Source of the DNA: Rickettsiales bacterium
GTDB taxonomy: Bacteria; Pseudomonadota; Alphaproteobacteria; Rickettsiales; UBA1997
NCBI GenBank assembly: GCA_947487845.1
Contig: CANKYC010000036.1
Location: 1 to 11,287, forward strand
Direction of reading: 5' to 3'
Length of the DNA stretch: 11,287 bases
The notes under the pieces are model-generated. The model was not told the origin of the DNA, did no database searches, and worked only from the letters and a program-made list of their open reading frames with translations. This document shows, piece by piece, positions 1 through 7,612 of the stretch (position 1 is its first letter; every line of letters starts with the position of its first letter). Both the position numbers and the translations under genes were made by a program.

Positions 1-786
1 GAGAAATTGAAATTGAAAAAATTAATCGCCACTTGTTACAAAAACCAAGATATTGATTTGTTTAGTAAAAACGACAGCGAGCGTGCGATTTATTTGGAAT
101 ATGAAGGTGATAAAAACGGCAATAATTTGCCCGATAAAAATGAAATTGCCGTTAAACATTTAAAGGGTGATGGCGACTTTAGAAGCGTTGAATGTATCGA
201 GCTTTTGAAACAAGCCGACATTGTGGTGACAAATCCGCCATTTTCGCTGTTTCGCGAATATGTTTCGCAGTTGGTTTTATATGACAAAAAATTTCTGATT
301 GTTGGGCATCAAAATGCCATAACCTATAAAGAGATTTTTAAACTTATAAGAGATAATAAAATTTGGTTAGGTTATGGATTTAAAGGTGGCGCGGCGCATT
401 TTATCAATCAACATTATGAAGATTATGCAACCGCCGAAGATCATAAGGAAGGAATGATTAGAGTTTCGGGCGTTACTTGGTTCACTAACTTAGAAATTAA
501 AAAAAGACATGAAAATTTAATTCTATACAAAAACTACTCATCAAAAGAATATCCAAAATATGATAATTACGACGCCATAAATGTTGATAAAACCAAAGAT
601 ATTCCAGCCGATTATGCTGGCGCGATGGGTGTTCCGATAACATTTTTAGATAAATATAATCCCGCACAATTTGAAATAATTACAATGAGCACAATGAGCG
701 GGGTTTCCGCAAACCACTGGACGTTTATCGATGGAATACCAAAGTACGCTAGAATCTATATCAAAAACAAAAAACCACAAAAATGA
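1..786 (+). CDS. EcoRI-type adenine-specific DNA methyltransferase, 5' end outside window
   Basis: Likely N6-adenine DNA methyltransferase of the M.EcoRI family, which transfers a methyl group from AdoMet to adenine in a short target. The frame is open to base 1 and reads E-K-L-K-L-K-K-L-I-A-T-C-Y, so the TTG at position 7 is not a true start. By comparison with M.EcoRI (about 326 residues) roughly 65-80 N-terminal residues are missing; 261 are visible. Visible family marks are LKGDGDFRSVECIELLKQAD, the catalytic motif IV (TNPPF, with Asn at codon 78, bases 232-234), the SLFREY stretch after it, NAITYKEIF, IWLGYGFKGG and, near the C-terminus, GVPITFLDKYNP and KYARIYI. The target cannot be proved from sequence; GAATTC is the family precedent. 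Its stop overlaps the start of the BRO-N gene (ATGA), so the two are probably translationally coupled. No EcoRI-like endonuclease is seen downstream. Confidence 0.9.
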   Translation, partial: EKLKLKKLIATCYKNQDIDLFSKNDSERAIYLEYEGDKNGNNLPDKNEIAVKHLKGDGDFRSVECIELLKQADIVVTNPPFSLFREYVSQLVLYDKKFLIVGHQNAITYKEIFKLIRDNKIWLGYGFKGGAAHFINQHYEDYATAEDHKEGMIRVSGVTWFTNLEIKKRHENLILYKNYSSKEYPKYDNYDAINVDKTKDIPADYAGAMGVPITFLDKYNPAQFEIITMSTMSGVSANHWTFIDGIPKYARIYIKNKKPQK

Positions 787-1601
787 AAAACCAAATAAAA
801 TTATTTGAAGATAAAAAAGTTCGCAGCCTTTGGAGCGAGCAAGACGAGCAATGGTATTTTTCTGTTGTTGATGTGATTGCAATTTTAACCGAAAGCCCGC
901 GAGCTAGAAAATATTGGAGCGCATTAAAGACAAAGCTAAAAAACGAAGGCAGCGAGTTGTCCCAAAACTTGGGACAACTGAAAATGTTATCCGAAGATGG
1001 CAAATTTTACAAAACCGACGTCGCAACAATTGAGCAAATTTTTCGCCTTATCCAATCAATTCCGTCAAAAAAAGCCGAACCTTTCAAACTTTGGCTAGCA
1101 AAAGTCGCCAGCGAAAGATTAGACGAAATGCAAGACCCCGAACTAACAATTGACCGCGCTTTACAGCAATATTTAAACCTTGGCTACAGCCAAAATTGGA
1201 TAAATCAGCGGCTCAAAAGCATAGAAATTAGAAAAGAATTAACCGACGAATGGAGACGTTTAGGATTAAAAGAAGGGCAACAATTTGCCAGCCTCACCGA
1301 CATCATAACCAAAAGTTGGAGCGAAAAAACCACCAAAGAATACAAGGCTTTGAAGGGCTTAAAAAAAGAAAATTTGCGCGACAACATGACCAACGTTGAA
1401 TTGATTTTGAACATGTTGGCTGAAGCTTCGACCAAAGATATTTCGCAAGCTGTAAATCCTAAAAACTTTGAAGAAAGTAAGAAAGTTGCAAAGCAAGGCG
1501 GCGCAATTGCGGGCAATGCTCGCAAGGAATTAGAAGCCAAAACTGGTAAAAAAGTGGTGGTTGGGTTAAATGCTAAAAAATTTTTAAAAGACAAAAACTA
1601 A
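783..1601 (+). CDS. BRO-N / DinD-like protein
   Basis: A 272-residue protein with an N-terminal BRO-N domain (about residues 5-108, including WYFSVVDVIAIL, YWSALKTKLK and GKFYKTDV), as found in phage antirepressors, baculovirus BRO proteins and the E. coli damage-induced protein DinD. Known BRO-N domains bind DNA. The C-terminal part (about 110-272) is helical and ends with a DinD-like stretch, GGAIAGNARKELEAKTGKK (residues 239-257). It has no signal peptide or membrane segment, so it should be cytoplasmic. The ATG lies inside the stop of the methylase gene and the DUF262-HNH gene starts 3 bases after its stop, so it looks like an integral cassette member. It could be a transcriptional regulator of the cassette, a damage-response factor or a former prophage gene; the sequence does not decide. 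The family call is firm and the role is unknown. Confidence 0.85.
   Translation: MKNQIKLFEDKKVRSLWSEQDEQWYFSVVDVIAILTESPRARKYWSALKTKLKNEGSELSQNLGQLKMLSEDGKFYKTDVATIEQIFRLIQSIPSKKAEPFKLWLAKVASERLDEMQDPELTIDRALQQYLNLGYSQNWINQRLKSIEIRKELTDEWRRLGLKEGQQFASLTDIITKSWSEKTTKEYKALKGLKKENLRDNMTNVELILNMLAEASTKDISQAVNPKNFEESKKVAKQGGAIAGNARKELEAKTGKKVVVGLNAKKFLKDKN
955..979. repeat. perfect 11-bp inverted repeat inside the BRO-N gene
   Basis: The arms AGTTGTCCCAA and TTGGGACAACT are separated by three bases (AAC). The structure lies within codons for SELSQNLGQL of the BRO-N protein. It could be an operator for a DNA-binding protein or an mRNA hairpin, but it may simply follow from the encoded peptide and codon choice. 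Confidence 0.6.
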
Positions 1602-1604
1602 GAA

Positions 1605-2705
1605 ATGAAAATCGAATTAAAAGAAGTAACAGTCCGCGAGCTTTTTGACGGCTATCAAGACAACGAAGAAAATGGAGTTGTTGGATTTGGCGGAAAGCTT
1701 GATATTCGCCCTCCTTATCAAAGAGAATTTATTTACAAAGATAAGCAAAGAGAAGCGGTGATTGAAACTATCACAAAAAATTTTCCCCTTAATGTTATGT
1801 ATTGGGCGGTTCAAGAAAATGGTAATTTTGAAGTGATTGACGGGCAACAAAGAGCAATCTCAATTTGCCAATTTGTTGAAGGTGATTTTTCGGTTAAAAT
1901 TGGCAATTTTTCGCAACCGCGAGCTTTTCACAATCTTCAAAAAGACGTTCAGGAGCAAATTTTAAACTATAAATTAATGGTTTATTTTTGCTCGGGAAGC
2001 GACAGCGAAAAGCTGGAATGGTTCAAAACAATTAACATCGCTGGCGAAAAATTAACCGATCAAGAACTTAGAAACGCGGTTTTTTCAGGCTCATTTGTTT
2101 CTGACGCTAAAAGATATTTTAGCAAAAATGGTTGCGCGGCTTATGGCTTGGGAAGCAATTATTTGAAAGGCTCGCCGATTCGCCAAGAATATTTGGAGAC
2201 AGCAATTGACTGGATTTCAGGCAGCGAAATTGAAAATTACATGTCTAAAAATCAGCGCGAGCCAAACGCCAATGAATTATGGCTTTATTTTCAAAGCGTT
2301 ATTAATTGGACAAAAACAACATTTCCAAAATATCGCAAAGAAATGAAGGGTTTGGCTTGGGGTGAATTTTATAATGAATTTAAAGACCAAAAATTTGACC
2401 ACAAAAAGCTCGAGGAAGAAATTTCCAAGCTTATGCAAGATAAAGATGTAACGAGCAAAAAAGGAATTTATGAATATGTTTTAACCCGCAAAGAAAAGCA
2501 CTTAAATATTCGGGCTTTTGATGATAATGAAAAAAGAGAATCTTTTGAGAAACAGAAAGGAATTTGCGTGAAATGCGAAAGTGAATGTAAGTTAGAAGAA
2601 ATGGAAGCGGATCATATAAATCCTTGGCATTTGGGCGGCAAAACTGCGCAAGAAAATTGCCAAATGCTTTGCAAAGGTTGTAATAGAGCCAAATCGGGCA
2701 AATAA
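1605..2705 (+). CDS. DUF262 (GmrSD-like) protein with C-terminal HNH nuclease domain
   Basis: A 366-residue probable nuclease. The N-terminal DUF262 (ParB/sulfiredoxin-like) domain shows PPYQREFIY (residues 36-44) and the signature DGQQR (79-83). In GmrSD, SspE and BrxU-type defence proteins this domain links NTP binding or modified-DNA sensing to cleavage. A helical middle region (about 150-300) leads to a C-terminal HNH domain: CVKC (321-324), ADHINPWHLGG (335-345) with the general-base-type His337, and the second Cys pair plus Asn in LCKGCNRAKSG (355-365), which together form a zinc-stabilised HNH fold. GmrSD itself has DUF1524 in place of this domain. Key HNH residues look intact. The ATG follows the BRO-N stop by 3 bases. 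Inference: it is the nuclease of the methylase cassette, either cutting unmethylated target DNA or cutting modified phage DNA. It converges on hisF across 38 AT-rich bases with no recognisable terminator. Confidence 0.9.
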   Translation: MKIELKEVTVRELFDGYQDNEENGVVGFGGKLDIRPPYQREFIYKDKQREAVIETITKNFPLNVMYWAVQENGNFEVIDGQQRAISICQFVEGDFSVKIGNFSQPRAFHNLQKDVQEQILNYKLMVYFCSGSDSEKLEWFKTINIAGEKLTDQELRNAVFSGSFVSDAKRYFSKNGCAAYGLGSNYLKGSPIRQEYLETAIDWISGSEIENYMSKNQREPNANELWLYFQSVINWTKTTFPKYRKEMKGLAWGEFYNEFKDQKFDHKKLEEEISKLMQDKDVTSKKGIYEYVLTRKEKHLNIRAFDDNEKRESFEKQKGICVKCESECKLEEMEADHINPWHLGGKTAQENCQMLCKGCNRAKSGK

Positions 2706-2743
2706 AAATTATTCTTTAATAGATATTTAAAAACATTTGATTG

Positions 2744-3499
2744 CTAAATTCTCACAGCAATTTTTTGTTCATCTAAAAATTCCTTCGCCTGCTTGATTGA
2801 ATATTCTTTAAAGTGAAAAATTGAAGCGGCTAAAACTGCGCTGGCGCCAGATTTTAGGCCTTCGGCTAAATGTTCTAAATTACCAACTCCGCCAGAAGCA
2901 ATTACTGGAATTGAAATTTGGGAAGTGATTTTTTTTATTAATTCCGAATCATAGCCGGACTTGGTGCCATCTTTATCCATCGAAGTTAGAAGAATTTCTC
3001 CAGCTCCTAAATTTGTAACTTTTTTGGCCCATTCAATTGCGTCAATTCCGGTGGGTTTTTTGCCGCCATGGGTGAAAATTTCATAATTTCCCGATTCATT
3101 TTTTTTGGCATCAATTGCAACGACAACACATTGTGAGCCAAATTTTGACGCGGCTTCAGAAATTAATTTTGGATTTTTGATTGCGGCACTATTAACCGAA
3201 ACTTTGTCAGCGCCGCATTTTAGCAAGTTAGAAAAATCTTGAATTTCTTTGATTCCGCCGCCAACGGTGAAAGGGATAAAGCAAACTTGGGCAACTTTTT
3301 TTACTACATCCAGAATTACGCCGCGATTTTCATCCGTTGCAGCAATATCAAGAAAACAAAGCTCGTCAGCTCCTTGTTCGTAATAGAATTTTGCTTGAGC
3401 AACTGGATCGCCAGCATCGACTAAATTTTCAAAATTAACACCTTTTACAACGCGACCATTTTTAACATCGAGGCAGGGAATTATTCGATTTTTCAGCAT
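2744..3499 (-). CDS. hisF: imidazole glycerol phosphate synthase, cyclase subunit HisF
   Basis: HisF, the cyclase half of the HisFH complex, uses ammonia supplied by the glutaminase HisH to convert PRFAR to imidazole glycerol phosphate and AICAR, joining histidine and purine synthesis in the cytoplasm. The 251-residue length fits the family. It is a complete (beta/alpha)8 barrel: MLKNRIIPCLDVKNGRVVKG at the start, catalytic Asp11 and Asp130 (VVAID), and phosphate-binding loops TVGGGI (78-83), DGTKSG and ASGGVG. The ATG lies 4 bases after the cytochrome b561 stop, so it is probably the last gene of that transcript. No hisH, hisA or other his gene is visible, so the pathway genes are dispersed. 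The family call is nearly certain. Confidence 0.97.
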   Translation of the reverse strand: MLKNRIIPCLDVKNGRVVKGVNFENLVDAGDPVAQAKFYYEQGADELCFLDIAATDENRGVILDVVKKVAQVCFIPFTVGGGIKEIQDFSNLLKCGADKVSVNSAAIKNPKLISEAASKFGSQCVVVAIDAKKNESGNYEIFTHGGKKPTGIDAIEWAKKVTNLGAGEILLTSMDKDGTKSGYDSELIKKITSQISIPVIASGGVGNLEHLAEGLKSGASAVLAASIFHFKEYSIKQAKEFLDEQKIAVRI

Positions 3500-3503
3500 T
3501 TTT

Positions 3504-4031
3504 TTACCACATTCTTTTTAAAACATCATGCTCGGGTTTATCGAAGTAACGATGTTTAATAACTGCCAGAATATGAATAATTACCAAACCAAGTAAGGCA
3601 TAGGCGCATAGTTCGTGAGCTTCGGCAAATAATTTTGCGAGTTCGTAATTAGTGCCAATTAAAAATGGCATTTCTATGCCAAATAAATGCACCGGAAATC
3701 CGAAAGAATTAGACATTAAATAGCCGGAAAGCGGAACGCAAAATAGTAAAACGTAAAGCCCAAAATGACCGAGACTGGATAAAATAACTTCAATTTTTGG
3801 CATTGTTGCAGGAAGTGCGGGGGCTTTTTTGACGAGGCGATTAATGATTCTGATGATTATCAACATTAAAGCGATAACGCCGAAAGATTTATGCAATTCG
3901 TAAATTTTTAAATGATTGGGAGAATCTTTTGGCAGAAAATCTGTCATATAAATTCCGATCCCAAGAATCGTTAAAACTAGAATGGCGCTGATCCAATGAA
4001 TGATGCGTGAAGAAAGTGCGTATTTTAACAT
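3504..4031 (-). CDS. cytochrome b561 (CybB family)
   Basis: A 175-residue inner-membrane di-heme cytochrome b of the CybB type, close in length to E. coli CybB (176), which passes electrons from superoxide to ubiquinone. Four hydrophobic segments are visible, at about residues 11-30, 48-66, 84-105 and 138-158. Candidate heme-ligand histidines lie in them: His12 (IIHW), His47 (ELHKSFG), His89 (LGHFG), His139 (EAHE) and His153 (IIHI). The ISAILVLTILGIGIY stretch, the LSGYLMS segment after helix 3 and the basic C-terminus are typical. The electron donor and acceptor here are not known. Its 5' leader consists almost entirely of an 11-bp tandem repeat. hisF follows after 4 bases, which suggests cotranscription by position rather than shared function. 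Confidence 0.9.
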   Translation of the reverse strand: MLKYALSSRIIHWISAILVLTILGIGIYMTDFLPKDSPNHLKIYELHKSFGVIALMLIIIRIINRLVKKAPALPATMPKIEVILSSLGHFGLYVLLFCVPLSGYLMSNSFGFPVHLFGIEMPFLIGTNYELAKLFAEAHELCAYALLGLVIIHILAVIKHRYFDKPEHDVLKRMW

Positions 4032-4037
4032 AGTTTA

Positions 4038-4081
4038 TTTTGCCCTAATTTTGCTCTAAGTTTGCCCTAATTTTGCCCTAA
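4038..4081. repeat. four-unit 11-bp tandem repeat upstream of the cytochrome b561 gene
   Basis: Four contiguous 11-base units of TTTTGCCCTAA on the plus strand (TTAGGGCAAAA on the transcribed strand): 4038-4048, 4049-4059 (one C-to-T change), 4060-4070 (first T replaced by G) and 4071-4081. The array fills the gap between the cytochrome b561 ATG and the prepilin gene, and its last unit contains that gene's TAG stop. The period is close to one helical turn. Confidence 0.9.
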
Positions 4082-4989
4082 TTCTGATTTACTGAAATTC
4101 CCCATTTTTTACCTAGATAGGCTTCGATTGCCCATCTTTCATCTTTATCTAAAGCGCGGTTAAAAATTATTATTTCACCAATTAATCCTTGATAAAAACC
4201 GCCTGAAATAGATGTGGCATTGCCAATTGTCATGCCGCTATTGCCATTAATGGCAGTAGCATTGCCGTCGCTTTTACCAAGCTTGCCATTGTAAAAATAT
4301 TTTCTGCTGCCGATTGTTGAAAAAATTGCACTATGTAAAATTGCGCGATCTGTTTTGTAAGTAAGTCCACTAATATCAGATGCGGTGGTTGCGATATAGT
4401 TAGAAAAATTGGATAAATAAATTGTATAAGTGCCGCTGGTAATATTTTCGTGACCAAGGCTGAAGCATGTGTTAGTAAAGCAGCCACCACTTTTTGAAGA
4501 TAGAAAATAATTAAAAGTGCCGCTGGTTTTGGTTGGTTGTTCAACTACGAAAACTGTGTAGGAACCATTCACTAAAGCTGAAGGATCAGTAAAATCGAGA
4601 TATTGGCTAACACCATCAAATTTGAGTGATGGTAAACCATTAATACCATTTTTGATGTAGATAGGATTGCTTGAATAAGGAGAGTTAGAAGTGCTTAAGG
4701 CATCATTTTTACGGCTTAAATCATACCAAACTTTAGTGCCAGATGTTGCGGCTAATGGAGTGTTATTATTATAGCCAGTTGGTTGAAAACTGTTACTGCT
4801 GGTAGTTTCAAGCCATAGAACCAAATTATCAGTTGCAGGAACTGGCGAACTTTGAGTTAAAGATCTAGCGCTGTTAAGCCGAAATTGCTTAACCAGCCTT
4901 GTTCCTTGGGTGATTGCAGAAATCGCAACTCCAACGATTATAATAACGATTGATACTTCAACCAAGGAAAAGGCTTTCTTTTTATTCAT
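4078..4989 (-). CDS. type IV prepilin-like protein with C-terminal LamG-like domain
   Basis: A 303-residue protein. The start is set at the ATG at 4987-4989, directly before the short leader MNKKKA; an upstream ATG at 5124 would add 45 unlikely residues overlapping infB. The prepilin signal reads KKKA followed by FSLVEVSIVIIIVGVAI: cleavage by PilD-type peptidase is expected after Ala6, leaving Phe1 and the conserved Glu5 of the mature protein. The -1 residue is Ala rather than the usual Gly. After the hydrophobic helix and a short linker comes a concanavalin A/LamG-like domain (about residues 53-303): LVLWLETTSS, VWYDLSRKNDA, GLPSLKFDGVSQYLDF and a closing GEIIIFNRALDKDERWAIEAYLGKKWGI region. 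Such domains commonly bind glycans or surface ligands. It could be a minor pilin-tip adhesin or a secretion pseudopilin. infB ends 10 bases upstream; no other pilus gene is present. Confidence 0.88.
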   Translation of the reverse strand: MNKKKAFSLVEVSIVIIIVGVAISAITQGTRLVKQFRLNSARSLTQSSPVPATDNLVLWLETTSSNSFQPTGYNNNTPLAATSGTKVWYDLSRKNDALSTSNSPYSSNPIYIKNGINGLPSLKFDGVSQYLDFTDPSALVNGSYTVFVVEQPTKTSGTFNYFLSSKSGGCFTNTCFSLGHENITSGTYTIYLSNFSNYIATTASDISGLTYKTDRAILHSAIFSTIGSRKYFYNGKLGKSDGNATAINGNSGMTIGNATSISGGFYQGLIGEIIIFNRALDKDERWAIEAYLGKKWGISVNQN

Positions 4990-4999
4990 GTAATTTGAA

Positions 5000-7612
5000 T
5001 TAGTTAAAAGATCTTTTTTGTTCGACCATTTCATAACATTCAACAATATCTTTTTCTTTGATATCCTCGTAATCCTCAAAGGAAATACCGCATTCAAAAC
5101 CACCTTTAACTTCTTTGACATCATCTTTGAAGCGTTTAAGGGTTTTTAGAATTCCGTCGTGAATAACGATATTATCGCGAAGCAATCTGGCTTTGGCATT
5201 TCTGCGTAACAATCCATCAGTAACAAAAGATCCGGCAATTTTTCCAGAGCCAGAAACTTTGAAGACTTGTCTGATTTCAGCTTGTCCAAGATATTCTTCA
5301 TTTTGGCTTGGAGCTAACATTCCGGTTAATAATAATTTCAAATCATCAACTAGATTATAGATGATTGAATAATAGCGGATGTCGATATTTTTTAGTTTAG
5401 CCATTTCTTTCGCGGTGGCGTTGGCTCTGACGTTAAAGCCAATGATAATTGCATTTGAAACTGCGGCTAAATTCACGTCACTTTCAGAAATGCCGCCTGT
5501 TGCCATATGCACAACTTTAACTGCAACTTCGTCATTGTCTAATTTGACAACGCTGCCGTTAATTGCTTCAGCTGAACCATGAACGTCGGCCTTAATAATA
5601 ATGTTTAGATATTTCATTTTGCCTTTGCCGGATTCGCGGAAAATATCAGCCAAAGATTTGGCCGAATTTTTTAAGGATTTGGCTTCTTTTTCCTTGCGTT
5701 CGCGATAAGAAATAATTTCACGAGCTTGTCTTTCTTCGTCAACTTGCATGAATTTGTCACCGGCGTTTGGCGCATTATCAAGTCCTAAAACTTCTACCGG
5801 AACTGATGGAGTTGCAGATTTAATATTTTTACCCGCATCATCCGACATTTTTCTAACGCGGCCGTAAGATGTTCCAACTACGATCAAATCAGAAATGTTC
5901 AGCGTGCCTTTTTGCACCAGCAAAGTCGCAATAACGCCTTTACCCGGATCAACGCGAGACTCAAGAACCGCGCCGCTTGATTTTCCTTCGTAAACGCTTT
6001 TTAGATCGAGAACTTCAGCTTGTAGCAAAATTGCTTCTTCAAGTTTTTCTAAATTAATTTTATTTTTTGCCGAAACTGGGATGAACATAACTTCACCACC
6101 TAAATCTTCAGCGATAATTTCGTGAGTTAGGAGTTCGTGTTTAACTCTTTCTGGGTCGCTGCCGGGTTTGTCAATTTTATTTACCGCAACAATGATTGGA
6201 ACGCCAGCCGCTTTTGCGTGGCTGATTGCTTCAATTGTTTGTTCTTTTACGCCATCATCAGCCGCTACAACTAAAACCACGATGTCAGTTATATTGGCAC
6301 CGCGTGAACGCATTTCAGTAAAGGCTTCGTGACCCGGAGTATCTAGGAAAGTAATATATTTTCCGCCTTTAGTTAAAATGCGGGAAGCGCCGATATGTTG
6401 CGTAATACCGCCATGTTCGCCAGCTGCGGTGTCAGTTTCACGTAAAGCGTCGAGCAATGAAGTTTTACCGTGATCAACGTGACCCATGATTGTTACAACT
6501 GGTGCGCGGGGCAATGTTTCTAAAGTTTCGCTGCCTTCATCCAAAACATTTTCAACGTCGGAGTGAGAAACGCGGGTAGCTTTATGACCAAATTCACCGA
6601 TGATAATTTCAGCTGTATCAGCATCAATCGCTTGGTTACTTGTTACAACCATGCCCATGGTGAAAAGTTTTTTCACAACATCGCCGGTTTTTTCCGACAT
6701 ACGTTCTGCTAATTCAGAAACGGTGATAAGTTCTGGTAAATCAACTTCGCGAATGATTTTTTTATATTCTTTTTGTGAATTATCTTCATGTTGCTGTTTT
6801 AATTTAGCTTTTCTTCTTCTGCGACCACCTTCGCTATCATCAGAATCGCCATCAATAATATAAGTTTGTTTTCTGGTATTGCCGCGCTCTTCTTTGAAAT
6901 TTGGTTTTTTGCGCGCCGCTTCTTCGCTTTCGCTAAGTTTATTTGGAGCTTTGAAATGATTGCCGCCGCCCATTGTTTTTTTGTTAGCGGCTTTTCTTTT
7001 TTCTCTTTCGACTTTTTCTTTTTCTAAGCGATCTTGTTCTTCTTTTTTTCTAACGCTGATCAATTTTTCGCGTTCTTCTTTTTGGCGATTAGTGACTTCA
7101 ATGCTTTGTCTAATTTTATTTCTAACGTCAAAGCCGTCTAAACTATAATTTGAATTTACTTTTTGAGGTTGTGCTTTTTCTTCAACGATAGTAGTCGGAG
7201 ATTTTTCTTCGACATTTGCTACAACATATTCTTCTCTGGATTCTTCTCTGGATTCTTCTTTGATTTCTTCTTGTTTTTTAACTTCATTTTTTTTCGATTC
7301 TTCTTCGGCAAGTTTGCGTTTTTCTTTAGTAATTTTGCTTAGAATTTCATGAGTTTTAACTTCAGAAACTTCTGTTTTTGATTCGGAAACCGCTTTCATG
7401 CGAGCTTCAAATTCGCTTTTATTTAAAGCTATCGGCGTGCGATCATCGTCTCTATTTTCTTTTTTGCGACCTTTGATCGTAACTTGTACTAACGAACTTC
7501 CAGTTTTTTTGGTTTCAGGAGTTTTAAGCGTCAAAGTTTGAGAACCTGCCGACGATGGAAGTTTTAAGGTAAGCGTTGAACGTGTTGTATTTTTATTTTC
7601 TATGTCGGTCAT
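5000..7612 (-). CDS. infB: translation initiation factor IF-2
   Basis: IF-2 is the GTPase that brings initiator fMet-tRNA to the 30S subunit and promotes 50S joining. This copy has 870 residues from the ATG at 7610-7612 (MTDIENK), close to E. coli (890); an in-frame TTG at 7630 would add six residues. Order: a charged, Lys/Glu-rich N-terminal region (about 50-285), the IF2_N domain (LPELITVSELAERMSEKTGD, about 292-345), then the G domain with G1 GHVDHGKT (377-384), GGIT (G2), DTPGHEAF (from 424), NKID (478-481) and SAK (514-516). Domain II, domain III and the C-terminal fMet-tRNA-binding domain IV follow intact. The N-terminal linker contains a small in-frame repeat. The gene follows nusA, the classic partner, but across a hairpin-rich gap; the usual next gene rbfA is replaced by a prepilin-like gene. 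No clear Shine-Dalgarno sequence is seen. Confidence 0.98.
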   Translation of the reverse strand: MTDIENKNTTRSTLTLKLPSSAGSQTLTLKTPETKKTGSSLVQVTIKGRKKENRDDDRTPIALNKSEFEARMKAVSESKTEVSEVKTHEILSKITKEKRKLAEEESKKNEVKKQEEIKEESREESREEYVVANVEEKSPTTIVEEKAQPQKVNSNYSLDGFDVRNKIRQSIEVTNRQKEEREKLISVRKKEEQDRLEKEKVEREKRKAANKKTMGGGNHFKAPNKLSESEEAARKKPNFKEERGNTRKQTYIIDGDSDDSEGGRRRRKAKLKQQHEDNSQKEYKKIIREVDLPELITVSELAERMSEKTGDVVKKLFTMGMVVTSNQAIDADTAEIIIGEFGHKATRVSHSDVENVLDEGSETLETLPRAPVVTIMGHVDHGKTSLLDALRETDTAAGEHGGITQHIGASRILTKGGKYITFLDTPGHEAFTEMRSRGANITDIVVLVVAADDGVKEQTIEAISHAKAAGVPIIVAVNKIDKPGSDPERVKHELLTHEIIAEDLGGEVMFIPVSAKNKINLEKLEEAILLQAEVLDLKSVYEGKSSGAVLESRVDPGKGVIATLLVQKGTLNISDLIVVGTSYGRVRKMSDDAGKNIKSATPSVPVEVLGLDNAPNAGDKFMQVDEERQAREIISYRERKEKEAKSLKNSAKSLADIFRESGKGKMKYLNIIIKADVHGSAEAINGSVVKLDNDEVAVKVVHMATGGISESDVNLAAVSNAIIIGFNVRANATAKEMAKLKNIDIRYYSIIYNLVDDLKLLLTGMLAPSQNEEYLGQAEIRQVFKVSGSGKIAGSFVTDGLLRRNAKARLLRDNIVIHDGILKTLKRFKDDVKEVKGGFECGISFEDYEDIKEKDIVECYEMVEQKRSFN
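7228..7263. repeat. 12-bp in-frame tandem repeat in the infB linker
   Basis: Two exact copies of ATTCTTCTCTGG (7228-7239 and 7240-7251) and a third degenerate copy (7252-7263) lie in infB. On the coding strand they give the peptide repeat EESREESREE in the charged N-terminal linker, a disordered region that tolerates length change. It is a likely slippage site and keeps frame. Confidence 0.8.

Noticed and set aside
7..9. TTG at position 7 as start of the methylase
   Set aside because: The frame is open to base 1 and the residues before it continue the family sequence; M.EcoRI homologues have a further N-terminal region, so the gene is cut by the window edge.
2706..2743. Bidirectional terminator between the converging genes
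   Set aside because: No stem of useful length with a T-run was found; the gap is only AT-rich.
4038..4081. 11-bp array as a CRISPR or telomere-type repeat
   Set aside because: There are no spacers between the units and only four short copies; similarity of TTAGGG to telomere repeats is coincidental in a bacterial coding context.
4990..5124. Upstream extension of the prepilin gene to an ATG at 5124
   Set aside because: It overlaps the 3' end of infB by about 125 bases and would put 45 residues before the prepilin leader, which must be short and N-terminal for processing.
7228..7263. 12-bp infB repeat as a phase-variation switch
   Set aside because: The unit is a multiple of three and lies in a flexible linker, so copy change would alter length without turning the gene off.
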